A DNA stretch of 64,000 nucleotides, from assembly GCA_047600805.1 (NCBI GenBank), contig JASGKG010000001.1, positions 4,774,001-4,838,000 on the forward strand, read 5' to 3'. Numbering within the stretch: the first letter of the stretch is position 1; each line of letters starts with the position of its first letter. Positions 51,546-61,400 of this stretch are shown here, piece by piece. A program made the translations under genes and the position numbers. The notes below the pieces were generated by a model. It did not search any database, was not told where the DNA came from, and worked only from the letters and a program-made list of their open reading frames with translations. This DNA is from JADKHC01 sp047600805 (GTDB taxonomy: Bacteria > Verrucomicrobiota > Verrucomicrobiia > Opitutales > Opitutaceae).

Positions 51546-52481
51546 CTAAACGTAAAGATAGACGTAGGCGGCAAAAATGAGCGCGGTCACACCGGCGCCG
51601 GCGGCGAGCGTCCAGAGCAGATTGCGTTGACGGGCGGCGATCGCGAACGTCGAGATGATCACGGCCATTTGTGCGCCCAGCATGCCGAAGAAGAAACGTT
51701 TGCTGCGCTGATGGTGGCGTTCGGCGCTGAGGTTGTTCTTCCGCACCTGAATTTCGTAGAGGCTGGCGATGGCTTGATTGAGACGTGCCTCAGTGTCGTA
51801 GCGGACCGCTGCGAAACGCAGGCGTGCGGCGATGAAATCGCGTTTGGCGGGGCTGGAAGGTTGCTGTGCGAGTGTGGTGTCGATCGCGTCAACGACTTCG
51901 TTGATGGGCTTTGTGGCTGCGTCGAGGGCGTCGGCCCGTTCTTTGCCGGCGAGGATGGCGGCGGTGAGTTGGTCATCGGTTACTTTGGTCACCGCAGCGG
52001 CCACTTCGGGGTCGGGCCTGAGTGATTCGATGGCGTGTTGCGCATCTTTTATTTCCTGCGGGAGCGGCGCGGGTGCGGAGAGGGTCGGCAAAGAGCCTTT
52101 TTGAAGCAGTTCGAGCGCTGTTTGTGTTTCGGGAGATGTGAGTTTCGCCGTCAACGCTTCAGAGCCTGCGACGGCTTGAGTGAGATTGGCGGTGTCCAGT
52201 GGGTGGACTTCGTTGGAGGCTTGGAGGAGGTCGAGCGTGTTTCGCTGCAGTGCGCTGCGCAGACGTTTGGCTTGGAAAAAGCTCCATTGATCGCCAGCTT
52301 TCGACTGCTGTTGGGCGGCGAGCGAGCGGTCGTATTGAGCCTTCGTCATTTCGCTGGAAGCGAGTCCGGCGAGCATGGTGGCGACGACTGTCATGACAAC
52401 GGGCGTGGCGGCCATCATGCGGCCGAGCAAGGTGTGCGGAATATCGGCTTTGAGCGTGTCGGGAATTTGGATTTTAGCCAT
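51546..52481 (-). CDS. DUF4337-like membrane protein
   Basis: The 311-aa protein has one N-terminal membrane helix (about 25-43: ATPVVMTVVATMLAGLASS) and two or so at the C-terminus (FFFGMLGAQMAVIISTFAIA; LLWTLAAGAGVTALIFAAYVYLY). Between them lies a long helical region. SKAGDQWSFFQAKRLRSAL and the closing membrane pair fit DUF4337. Function unknown; an inner-membrane structural or channel-associated role is possible. It is separate from pyrH by 171 bp. Confidence 0.7.
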   Translation of the reverse strand: MAKIQIPDTLKADIPHTLLGRMMAATPVVMTVVATMLAGLASSEMTKAQYDRSLAAQQQSKAGDQWSFFQAKRLRSALQRNTLDLLQASNEVHPLDTANLTQAVAGSEALTAKLTSPETQTALELLQKGSLPTLSAPAPLPQEIKDAQHAIESLRPDPEVAAAVTKVTDDQLTAAILAGKERADALDAATKPINEVVDAIDTTLAQQPSSPAKRDFIAARLRFAAVRYDTEARLNQAIASLYEIQVRKNNLSAERHHQRSKRFFFGMLGAQMAVIISTFAIAARQRNLLWTLAAGAGVTALIFAAYVYLYV

Positions 52482-52920
52482 GGGGAAAAGAAAGTCGCAG
52501 GATGGGACTTACAAAGAAAAGGCGCAAGTATTGGCTCTCTGCAGGGGTACGTGCTGGAGGCGTTTTAGCTTAAAGAGCCGTAAAGAGTCGGGATTTTTGG
52601 GAACCGTGGAGCTAACCAACTGCGATTTAGCTGTGAAATCAGGCGGAGCCTTCGCCAATCGAACAGCAGTTAACCACCTTTCTTGGGCTTCCTCGGAGAC
52701 TTGGGCTGAAGTTGGGAAAATTATGGTTTGTTTGGGTAGAGCCGAAACCAAACTCTAGGACAAAAATCTTACTGCCACGATTCGTCGGTCGGAACTGGCT
52801 GTGCTCAGGACCTGAAGCGACTAAATCACTGCGGGTATGGCATTGAGGTGCGCATTGGGCTTGGCCCGACGTGACCTTTTCTCCCTTATTCAGGAGCCGT
52901 CGAGCAGGCTTGATGCGGCT
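52482..52920. other. 439-bp intergenic region, no gene recognised
   Basis: It lies between the DUF4337-like gene (start) and the end of the spermidine-synthase-like gene, both - strand. Short frames exist on both strands but none has recognisable content. The promoter of the DUF4337-like gene should lie near 52490-52560. No tRNA or clear terminator was found. Confidence 0.45.
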
Positions 52921-54972
52921 TTAATGCGCGCGGATCAGGTTTTCCCATTTGAGCAGGTCGATGATCGCGGAGCGGTCATCGGTCCAGTTGATTACGTGTT
53001 CATTGGCCGCGGTCTCGAGGGTTTTCTCGAAGTCGGGATTGTCTTTGGTTTGAAACCAGGCCTGCACTTCGGCTTCGCGGTCGGGCGGGACGACGACCGC
53101 GTAACTGGCGCTGTTGGCAAAGAGCGTGATTTTGGCGGTGGCTTGTGGGCTGCTGTTGAAAAAGAAGCATTTCCATCCCACGCTCCGCGCGCTTCCGGCC
53201 ACCACCGGGAAAAGGTCCATGTAACGGCTGCTGATATGCACGAGTAAAATGCCGCGATCGAGCTTCGCGACGTAGGCGGCGAAAGCCTCATGCGTGAGCA
53301 AATGCGCCGGAACCGAGTCGCCCGAAAACGCATCCAGAAGCAGCACGTCGAATTTCTCTGGCGCAGAGGCGATGCCGAGGCGTCCGTCCATTTGTCGAAT
53401 GTCGATCTTTGCCGGCGAATCGTGAATAAAAGAGAAATTCTTCTGGGCGATTTTGATGGCGAGCGGGTTGATGTCCCAGAAAACGAAATGGTCTCCTTTG
53501 CGCCCATAAGCTGCGACGGTGCCGGCGCCCAGTCCGACCGATCCGACGCGCAGCGAGGCCGGCTGCTTTTGGAGCTCGCGCATGACAATGCCGAAGGCTG
53601 AACCGTGGCTGTAGTAAGTGGTGGGGGTTCGGCGGAATTGAGCTTCCAGAAATTGTTCACCGTGCAGTGTGGATTCGTTCGAGAGCGACAATCGGGTTTG
53701 ACGCAGGCGGAGCACGAGCGTGCCGTACGGGTTTCGCAAATATTTCGTGAGGATAATGCCGGCCTGTCCGCCCCTGAATTGCTGAATGCCGAACCATGCG
53801 GCTGGCGCGATGATCATCAATACGAGCGTATATCTGGCCAGAGGTTCGGCCTTGCCGAGCAGTTGCAAGGTGAGAAACACCAGGATGAAAGCCGCCGCTG
53901 CGGTGAACTCGATGTTGCGGTCAAAAACATTAGGAGCGACCGCACTCACGAAAATGCCTGCGGCCAAGCCGCCGGCGCCGATCACGATATAGTAAAACAT
54001 CGAGCGGCGCTCCGGCCGGAGTTGATAAAGATAGCCCTGTCCGCCGGTGCATCCGGCCAAAACTATTAGGCAGAGCCATAAATTCGCCCAATCTGAAAGC
54101 AAGGAGGGGCCGATCCCTTTAGTCTGCATGTAGCCTAGCAAGGCGATGCTGAGGATCAGCATGGAGATATAGTTCATCCAAGGCCGCCACCAGCCGGAGA
54201 ACGTAAGACTAAAGCTCAACAGATAGATCCCCAAGGGGAGCAGCCATGTTAACGGATTCGAGCCGTATTCCGCGCTGAGCGTGGGAATCGCGCTGAGCAT
54301 CAAAGTGCACGTTGCGAAAGAAAGTAAAAACCAAGCTGCCGAGGCGCCTTGTGGGAGCTCTTCTGGTTCGGCTTCGGTGGCAGGTGTCGGGGGCGCAAAC
54401 CTGATTTGCAGGAAACTGAGGACCGCCATGGCCGCAGCAACGGCCCAGACGAGGACTTTTAGCACCACCACCTGCGCGTGAAGCCCAATCGATGTTTCGA
54501 TGAGAAACGGATAAGCGATCAACGCGATCGCACTGCCGATATTGGAGATCGCATAGAGGTAAAAGGGTACGCTGCCGCGCCGCTCCTGCAGCCAACTCTG
54601 GATCACGAGCCCGGAAGCAGTTGTGAGAAGCACCGTGGGCAAAACTGAGACAATTAGCGCGGCGAGGATGCCGAGCCATTCGGGTAACTCGCTAAAAACC
54701 CACGTGGGCAATCGCAATGAGAGCGGCGCGATGATCGCCAAGCCGATGATCACGCGTGGAAGCAGCTGGCGGTGCTTTTCCTGTCCGCGCCATGCCAAAG
54801 CATAGCCCGCGAGAAGAGCGCCTTGGAAAAACATCGCGATGGTGAGCCACGTGCTCACCGAACCTCCGTAAATCGGTAGAAACAGCTTACCCACGACCGG
54901 TTGGAGCATGAATGTCACGAACGCGGCCAGGGGTACGACGAGGTGCGCCAAGATTGAAAACAGTCGGTGCAT
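52921..54972 (-). CDS. Membrane-fused spermidine synthase-like protein
   Basis: ATG 54972 gives 683 aa and starts directly before the first membrane helix; the frame stays open to 55149. The N-terminal ~450 residues have about twelve helices (LVVPLAAFVTFMLQPVVGKLFLPIYGG onward, in family style). The C-terminal domain is a Rossmann methyltransferase-like fold of the spermidine synthase type: VGSVGLGAGTVAAYGRKGD, FWDINPLAIKIA, DIRQMDGRLGI, FDVLLLDAFSGDSVPAHLLT. Such fused proteins are common but their substrates are not known; aminopropyl transfer or methyl transfer cannot be decided. It is divergent from the repeat protein at 55138. Confidence 0.85.
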   Translation of the reverse strand: MHRLFSILAHLVVPLAAFVTFMLQPVVGKLFLPIYGGSVSTWLTIAMFFQGALLAGYALAWRGQEKHRQLLPRVIIGLAIIAPLSLRLPTWVFSELPEWLGILAALIVSVLPTVLLTTASGLVIQSWLQERRGSVPFYLYAISNIGSAIALIAYPFLIETSIGLHAQVVVLKVLVWAVAAAMAVLSFLQIRFAPPTPATEAEPEELPQGASAAWFLLSFATCTLMLSAIPTLSAEYGSNPLTWLLPLGIYLLSFSLTFSGWWRPWMNYISMLILSIALLGYMQTKGIGPSLLSDWANLWLCLIVLAGCTGGQGYLYQLRPERRSMFYYIVIGAGGLAAGIFVSAVAPNVFDRNIEFTAAAAFILVFLTLQLLGKAEPLARYTLVLMIIAPAAWFGIQQFRGGQAGIILTKYLRNPYGTLVLRLRQTRLSLSNESTLHGEQFLEAQFRRTPTTYYSHGSAFGIVMRELQKQPASLRVGSVGLGAGTVAAYGRKGDHFVFWDINPLAIKIAQKNFSFIHDSPAKIDIRQMDGRLGIASAPEKFDVLLLDAFSGDSVPAHLLTHEAFAAYVAKLDRGILLVHISSRYMDLFPVVAGSARSVGWKCFFFNSSPQATAKITLFANSASYAVVVPPDREAEVQAWFQTKDNPDFEKTLETAANEHVINWTDDRSAIIDLLKWENLIRAH

Positions 54973-55137
54973 GCGGGTGCCTGATTGAGAGCGGCAGGTT
55001 TGGATAATGCGACTGTTTTGCGTCGGAAATTTTCCGGTTTTTACCTGAGACCTGCCTGATGCGCTTTTTGAGGGTGAAAACGCGCTGGTCCTTTTGCAGT
55101 TTCGCAGTGGGTTGGTTAGGCTTCCGGCCTCACTACC

Positions 55138-56409
55138 ATGTCGGAACAAAATCGCCCAAACCGGAAAGTACTCGTGATCGTTGCGCTGCTCTTGCTGGCG
55201 CTGATCGCCGTTTTATTGATGCGGTGTTCTTGTAGTAAAAAGACGCCTGTTGCTGATACGCCTCCAAGCCCGCAAGTGCCCGCTCCCGAGAAAACGGCGG
55301 CAGCGGTGTCGTCGCCGGGAGCAGAACGCCCGGACGAAATTCTGACGCCTGCCACGGTTCAGGCTCCGGCAGCGGTTATGGCGGGCGCGGTTTTCCGCGT
55401 CCAGTGGACAGGTCCAGACAATCCCGAAGACTATCTGACGATTGTGCCGAGGGACGCTGCCGAAGGAACCTACAAAAATTATCGTCAGACGCGAGAAGGC
55501 AGCTCGCTCGACCTCACAGCGCCGATGGACGCGGGCGACTATGAAGTGCGTTATGTGGCGGCGCGTTCTCGCAAAACGTTGGGCCGTGCACCCGTAGTGG
55601 TCCAACCCGTCACCGCCACTCTTCAGGCCCTTGGCGAAGCGGTGCTCGGCACCGTGATTCAGGTGAGCTGGACAGGACCGAATAACGCGGGCGATTACGT
55701 GACTATTGTTCCGAAAGACACGCCTGACGGGCAGTATGGAAACTATACCGAAACGACCGCGGGAAAAACGCTAAACCTCACGCTACCGCCAACGGCCGGC
55801 CCGGCCGAATTGCGTTATATGAGCGGGCAAGACCGCCGCGTATTGGCGCGGCGCGCGATCCAAATCCTTGCTCCCTCGGTTTCGTTGACAGCCGCAGACG
55901 AGGCAGTCGCCGGATCGTCGTTGGAGATTAAATGGACGGGCCCGAACAACAGCGGCGACTACATCACCATCGTGGCGAAATCGAAGCCCGACGGACAATA
56001 TGGGAACTATAGTGTGGTTTCCAAAGGCAGTCCGCTCACGGTTCTTGTGCCGATCGAGCCGGGTGCCGCGGAGCTCCGCTACATGACGGGTCAGGGCGGG
56101 AAGGTTCTCGCGCGACGGCCGCTCCATGTTGTCGCGGCTGAGGTGTCGCTTGAGGCTCCCGCTGAGGTCCGCGTGGAGGCGCCTTTGGAAGTTACCTGGA
56201 AAGGGCCAAACTTTGGCGGCGACTACCTTACAATTGTCCCCAAAGGCACGCGCGACGGCCAGTATGGTTCGTACGTGAACACGAGCGCAGGTTCGCCAAC
56301 CAAGCTAAAAGCGCCAAAAGAACCGGGCGAAGCGGAGATTCGCTACATGAGCGGCCAGGGCGCAAAAGTGCTGGCGCGCCGTGGGGTTTTGGTGATCAAA
56401 CAGGAGTAG
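55138..56409 (+). CDS. Membrane-anchored protein with four tandem GPxxxxDYxTIVP domains
   Basis: The 423-aa protein has an N-terminal membrane helix (about 10-29: KVLVIVALLLLALIAVLLM) followed by two Cys (30, 32), a Pro-rich linker, and four tandem ~85-residue domains (about 72-156, 157-241, 242-326, 327-423). Each has W(T/K)GPxNxxDYxTIVPK, DGQYGxY and a final ELRYMSGQ..KVLARR. The same domain occurs in some bacterial VWA-domain proteins; its function is unknown to me. The repeats are more alike in the last three copies. It probably faces the periplasm. Confidence 0.8.
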   Translation: MSEQNRPNRKVLVIVALLLLALIAVLLMRCSCSKKTPVADTPPSPQVPAPEKTAAAVSSPGAERPDEILTPATVQAPAAVMAGAVFRVQWTGPDNPEDYLTIVPRDAAEGTYKNYRQTREGSSLDLTAPMDAGDYEVRYVAARSRKTLGRAPVVVQPVTATLQALGEAVLGTVIQVSWTGPNNAGDYVTIVPKDTPDGQYGNYTETTAGKTLNLTLPPTAGPAELRYMSGQDRRVLARRAIQILAPSVSLTAADEAVAGSSLEIKWTGPNNSGDYITIVAKSKPDGQYGNYSVVSKGSPLTVLVPIEPGAAELRYMTGQGGKVLARRPLHVVAAEVSLEAPAEVRVEAPLEVTWKGPNFGGDYLTIVPKGTRDGQYGSYVNTSAGSPTKLKAPKEPGEAEIRYMSGQGAKVLARRGVLVIKQE

Positions 56410-56504
56410 GCGTTTCAACCAGACAAGTAGCCCAGCCGACGCGTCTCTGACGGGCGAACTCACGCGGTTGAGACGCTGAAACTGCGGTAAATCTGTTCGC
56501 AAAC

Positions 56505-56530
56505 AAGCCACCCGCTTCGAGGGGTGGCTT
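56505..56530. terminator. Bidirectional rho-independent terminator
   Basis: A perfect 9-bp stem (AAGCCACCC at 56505-56513 with GGGTGGCTT at 56522-56530) lies between the convergent repeat-protein and outer-membrane protein genes. T-rich tails are modest on both sides (TTTGAATTT on +, TTGTTTG on -). Confidence 0.8.
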
Positions 56531-56560
56531 TGAATTTAAAAATGCTGCTGTGTTGCTCGG

Positions 56561-57247
56561 TCAGTCGAACGTGAAGCAAACACCGGCGTGGAAAACAACG
56601 GAGTCGCGCACGCCTTTGCGCCCGTCGTGGTAGTCGACGCCGCTGGCGACTCCGAGGGTGTCGTCGAATTTGTAGTCGATGGAAGCTTGGTAGGTCCAAT
56701 CGGTCGGATGCGGGCTGCGGAATGATTGCTCGTAATTTACGCCGAGACGCACACTGGTCTGCTCGCAGACGGGCACGTCCACGCCGGTGTTGACGTCGTA
56801 GATCGCACGATGAAACACCGAGCTAACGCTTGTCTTGCCGAAATTTTCTTTTGAATGCGCCCAGCCGTAACCGCTGCTTGCACCTAAATACGGGGCGAGG
56901 TAGCGGAACTTGTAGAATCCAATCACGCCAAATTCGGCGATCTGGTCTGTGGTTTGCCAGCGGCTGTTTTTGGCGTGATTGAAGCGATAGCCGAGGACCG
57001 TGTCGAAGTGGTCGGTCGTCTCCATGTTGATCTTCAGATCGGCGCCGTAGCCGGTCGGAGCCTGTGTGGCATTGCGGTACTTGACGAGGTTCGTGTCGAG
57101 GGCGAGATAAGTATGGCCGAGGTTGCCGTACTCGGGAGCGTCGACGTCGCTGTTGTTGTCGCTTGCGATCGGTTCAGCATGCGAACTGGAAATAGTGAGC
57201 AAGCTGCCAAATGCGACAGCCAAGCTGAGTGTTAGGTGTTTTTTCAT
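56561..57247 (-). CDS. Outer-membrane beta-barrel protein
   Basis: The 228-aa protein (ATG 57247; an in-frame start at 57286 would delay the signal peptide) has a signal sequence ending SSHAEP and a mature part of alternating beta strands: HTYLALDTNLVKYRN, DHFDTVLGYRFNHAKN, FRYLAPYLGASSGYGWAHS, TSVRLGVNYEQSF, and a last strand VVFHAGVCFTFD with the usual C-terminal aromatic pattern. About eight to ten strands fit an OmpA/OmpW-size barrel. The function is unknown. Confidence 0.82.
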   Translation of the reverse strand: MKKHLTLSLAVAFGSLLTISSSHAEPIASDNNSDVDAPEYGNLGHTYLALDTNLVKYRNATQAPTGYGADLKINMETTDHFDTVLGYRFNHAKNSRWQTTDQIAEFGVIGFYKFRYLAPYLGASSGYGWAHSKENFGKTSVSSVFHRAIYDVNTGVDVPVCEQTSVRLGVNYEQSFRSPHPTDWTYQASIDYKFDDTLGVASGVDYHDGRKGVRDSVVFHAGVCFTFD

Positions 57248-57546
57248 GGACTCTCTTCGCGAAAGATTTGATGGCCTGAGAGTCAAGAACCGGACTCAGC
57301 ACGCCGTGGCGGAAATTTCTTGAAAACCGGTTGCGTGCGTTTTCGAAGCGAAGGCTCGGTGGGCTCAGAATGTAGATTATAAGAGGGGAAACGGTCGTGG
57401 CGCGGGTGAGGCGAATGTTTCTTAAGAGAGTTTGGAAATCGGTTTATGATGGGGATTAGCTTTCCTGAATTTAGGATTGCGGCGTGCGGCGACGAGATTT
57501 TCGAGGCGGAGCTTGCCCAACGATTTCGCATGGATTGAGTCGCGTC

Positions 57547-58254
57547 ATGAGCGATAAAGTTTGGGTTATCGGTTTCGACGCAGACGACACCTTGTGGCAC
57601 AACGAGACGATTTTTGAAAAAGTGCACGAGCGGTATCGCGAGCTGCTTTCACGTTATCACGATGCCGCGACGGTGGATCGAACGCTGTTCGCAACGGAGA
57701 TGAGAAACTTGGAGCTCTACGGCTACGGAATTAAAAGTTTCACCCTTTCGGCGATCGAGACGGCCATCGATCTCACGTCTGGAAAAATTGGCGCGGACGA
57801 AATTCGTCAGCTGATCCGACTTGGGCAGGAAATGCTGGCGCATCCCGTCGAGCTCTTGGAGGGCGTGAAGGAAACACTTGAGGCGCTGGCGGCGAGCTAC
57901 CGAATGATCCTGATCACGAAAGGCGATTTGCGCGATCAAGAGCGGAAGCTCGCGAAGTCGGGTTTGGCGCCGTTTTTCGAAGCGGTCGAAATTGTCTCTG
58001 AAAAAAACGCGGGCACCTACGAAAAGATTTTGTTGCGCCGCGGAATTGCGGCCGAACGATTTCTGATGGTTGGAAATTCGGTGAAATCAGACATCCTGCC
58101 AGTCTTAAAACTCGGCGGTGCCGGAGTGCACATTCCTTATCAGATCACTTGGGCGGGAGAACACGTGGAGGAAGTGCCAGCTCAGCATCCACGATTTTTT
58201 ACGATCGAAAATATCCGTTCCCTTCAACAGGTTTTAGAAACGAGCCTCCAATGA
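57547..58254 (+). CDS. HAD superfamily hydrolase
   Basis: HAD phosphatases remove phosphate from small metabolites by an Asp nucleophile. The 235-aa protein has motif I DADDTLW (nucleophile Asp11 in GFDADDTLW), motif II in MILITKGD, the motif III Lys in SEKNAGTYEK, and motif IV VGNSVKSD. The cap between I and II is helical. I chose ATG 57547 because the N-terminal strand then starts properly; the frame is open to 57484. The stop overlaps the VF530 gene (ATGA). The substrate is unknown. Confidence 0.9.
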   Translation: MSDKVWVIGFDADDTLWHNETIFEKVHERYRELLSRYHDAATVDRTLFATEMRNLELYGYGIKSFTLSAIETAIDLTSGKIGADEIRQLIRLGQEMLAHPVELLEGVKETLEALAASYRMILITKGDLRDQERKLAKSGLAPFFEAVEIVSEKNAGTYEKILLRRGIAAERFLMVGNSVKSDILPVLKLGGAGVHIPYQITWAGEHVEEVPAQHPRFFTIENIRSLQQVLETSLQ

Positions 58255-58478
58255 ACTTGCCTAAATCCAACGATCCGCTGCACGGAGTCACCCTGGAGAA
58301 AATCGTTACGCATTTGGCGGAACGTCTTGGTTGGGAAGAACTCGGCCGGCGCATCCCTGTGCGCTGTTTTCTCTACGAACCAAGCGTGAAATCGAGCCTG
58401 GCTTTTCTCCGCAAAACGCCTTGGGCCAGGAAAAAGGTTGAGGAATTGTACGTCCAGACTCTACCGCCGACCCCGTAA
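58251..58478 (+). CDS. VF530 family (DUF2132) DNA-binding-like protein
   Basis: The 75-aa protein is a clear VF530 member: SNDPLHGVTLEKIVTHLAERLGWEELGRRIPVRCF (two blocks), then SVKSSLAFLRKTPWARKKVEELY. The VF530 structure is a helical fold thought to bind DNA, but a role is not established. It overlaps the HAD gene by four bases, so the two are co-translated. Its last 18 bp overlap the 3' end of the convergent surface-protein gene. Confidence 0.93.
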   Translation: MNLPKSNDPLHGVTLEKIVTHLAERLGWEELGRRIPVRCFLYEPSVKSSLAFLRKTPWARKKVEELYVQTLPPTP

Positions 58479-61400
58479 GATTGAGCGGAGGGCTGTGAGG
58501 GTGGCGAGCGAGGTTAGGAGCCACGTTGGGACTGCACCACCTCCGCCTCCGCCCGCCGGCGCGGATGTTGCGCCGGAGCTCCCTGTTGAGCCGCTTGAAC
58601 TGCTGGATGACGAACTGCTCGATGAGGAGGAACTCGAGCTGCTTGAAGACGAACTTGAGCTGCTTGATGAAGAAGAACTCGACGATGAGCTGGAGGACGA
58701 AGAGGAGCTGGAACTACTGCTCGAAGACGAGGAACTTGACGGGCCGGAATATTCGTCGGCGCCGATGTCGAAGGCTGAGCCCGTCGGCCGCGGATCGCCG
58801 TCGATATCCGCGGTCATATCTGCGATGGTGCTGCCGGCGTTGACGACGCCGGCGACCGCCGAGGTGAGATGAAGATCGCACGCAGCCGGATCAACGAACC
58901 AGGAGCTTGAGGCAGAGCTGAGGTTTGTCGCGAGAGAAGCTGTTGCGCCGTTTAGGCCAGCGATGGCTTTGTTCGAGAGATTGTTGCGGATCAGCGCGCC
59001 AGTGGTGCCGGCGTAGCTGTACTCGATCGCGTTGGCGTAGTTGCCGGCTAAATACAGGGTATTGTTGTCGACCGCGGGCGAGAGAGTGCTCTCGAGCGAG
59101 ATCGCTGGTCCAGGGAAGCTTCCGGTTGTTCGAACGTCTGAAATAAAGTTGTTTTGAATCTGGCCGCCGGTGTGGGGCGAGGTTGCACCCTGTCCAAAAG
59201 CGATCGCGCGGTCGCAGTTGAGAAAGAAGTTGTCAGTGATGATCGAGCCAGAGGCTCCGGCATAAAAGCGAACTGCGGGTTCAGCGGTCGAGGACGTGCC
59301 TGCGATGGCGTTGAACGTATTCGCAGTGATTGACCAGTTCGTGCAGCCTTGTCCATCGATGGCGGAGCTGGTGGATGTGGAAAACGAACAATTTGAAACG
59401 GTTCCCTGATTTGCGGAGGGCTGGATGTTGATCGCGCGGCCACCGACATTTATGAAAGCGACTTTGTTGATGGCGAACTGGTTGGCCTGCACGACGAGAA
59501 CGGGGGAGTTGATCAGTCCTGAAGCATCGAGAGTGGCGCTGCTGATGAGCGGACCTTGAATGCTCAACTGCGCGGCGGTGATCGTCGGAAGTGCTGTTGT
59601 CAGGTTGTAGGAGCCGGCGGTGAGATGGATCGTGACTTGCGCGAGTGGATTGTTGTTGGCGTAGGTGATCGCTGTGGACAGCTCGGCGGGTGTGGTAACG
59701 GGAATCGCAATCGGTCCGGATGCTCCCGAACTTGAAGAGGAGCTGGATGAGCTAGAAGACGACGAGCTACTGGAACTAGACGAAGAGCTGGAAGACGATG
59801 AACTGGACGAACTGCTCGAACTCGAAGAACTGCTCGATGAGGACGAACTGGAGGACGATGAAGATGACGAACTGCTCGACGAGGAACTGGAGGAAGAGGA
59901 TGACGAACTCGAACTGGAGGAACTGCTGCTCGAAGAAGAGGAGCCCGCGGTTACCGTGAGCGAACCGACGTTGCTTCGCGCGAGCCCCAAAACGTTAGTG
60001 ACATCGACGGTGTAGGCGCCAGCGTCGCTGGTTTGTGCGTTGGAAATAGTGAGAGTAGCGCTGGTCGCTCCCGGGATTGGCACGCCGTAGCGCGACCATT
60101 GGTAGGTGAGCGGTGCCGAGCCCGTTGCTACGACGCTAAAGGTTGCCGTTTGGCCGGCGGTGATCGTTACCGGTGAAATCGGCTGTGTGGTGATCGAGGG
60201 GCGCGTGCCGACGGCGAGCATGGCGGAGTTGCTGGTGGCTGTTCCTGCGGTGTTGGTGACGAGACAGCGAAACTGATCGCCGTCCATAGCGAGGGTGCTC
60301 ACGACGCGCAAAGAGGCGGTCGTGGTGCCGTTGTAGGTAGAACCATCCGATAGATCTATCCACGTGGACGTGCCCGCGGAGAGGCGCTGCCACTGATGTA
60401 GGTAATAACCGTAAGTCGTGTTTGCATCGCCAGCCGTAACGTCGAAAGGCGTCGAGGTTCCGACCACCACGAGTTTATCGGTGGGTTGGGTGGTAAAAGT
60501 GGCAGAGGTCTCGTTGACGCGGAGCGAGGCAGGTGAACTTGTGGCGGTTCCGGCGTTGTTGGAGGCGACGCACAGAAAACTATCTTGATCCATCGCCACG
60601 GTGGCATCGAGGCCGAGCGTGTTGGTCGTGCTACCGGTGTAGCCATTCCCGTCGGAGAGCTGATACCACGTGCTGGTACGGGCTGGTTGGCGATACCATT
60701 GATAGGTGAACGTCGCAGGAGTTCCCGAGGCTGAGATCGCGAACGTGGTAGAGCTTCCAGCGGTGACGGTCTGATCGACTGGCTGTGTTGAAATAGTTGT
60801 GGAACTGGTAGGGCGCTGGACCTCGACAGTGAAGTGCGAGAACATTTTTTTCCCGCCCGAATCGACGGCCTTGAGTGTGAAGAAGTGCACGCCGTCGGGG
60901 AGTCCGCTGATTTGCACGGTGCTGCCGGAAACGGTGCAATGCGGCGATGCAGGCACGACCGTGACCACGGGGGCAGGTCCATCGGAATCGGTTGCTGTGA
61001 AGGTGACCGAGGCTGTGCCGTCCACCGAGGTCACGTAGGGATTGCTGACCGCGAGAGTCGGCGTTTGATTTCCGTCCAGGTCCGCGAGCAGGCCGTCAAC
61101 GCTCGCGCGGTAGCGTGTGTTGCACAGAAAAGGAGTTTGCGAACGATAGGTGGCGGTGTCGATTGATTCGGCATTGCAGAAATGATCGATGGAGCTTTCG
61201 ACGGCCTGGAAGACGGTGTTCACTTCGGCCATGTCTCGCGCGATGTATACGAACCCGAGGCGAAACCGCTTGGGGGACGCTGTGTAATCCGGATTTCGCA
61301 CGCCGTAGGTGGCGACCATGTCGGCGTGGGTGAACGTATCCACTGACGAATACGCCATCGTGAGATTCGAATTGTAGACTGGACTGTTGAGCACGTAGGA

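Noticed and set aside
59665..60015. + strand ORF rich in Glu, Asp and Leu, also similar frames at 58438-58872 and 62367-62579
   Set aside because: They are the antisense of polyserine codons in the large - strand proteins; the acidic pattern follows from the Ser codon complement.
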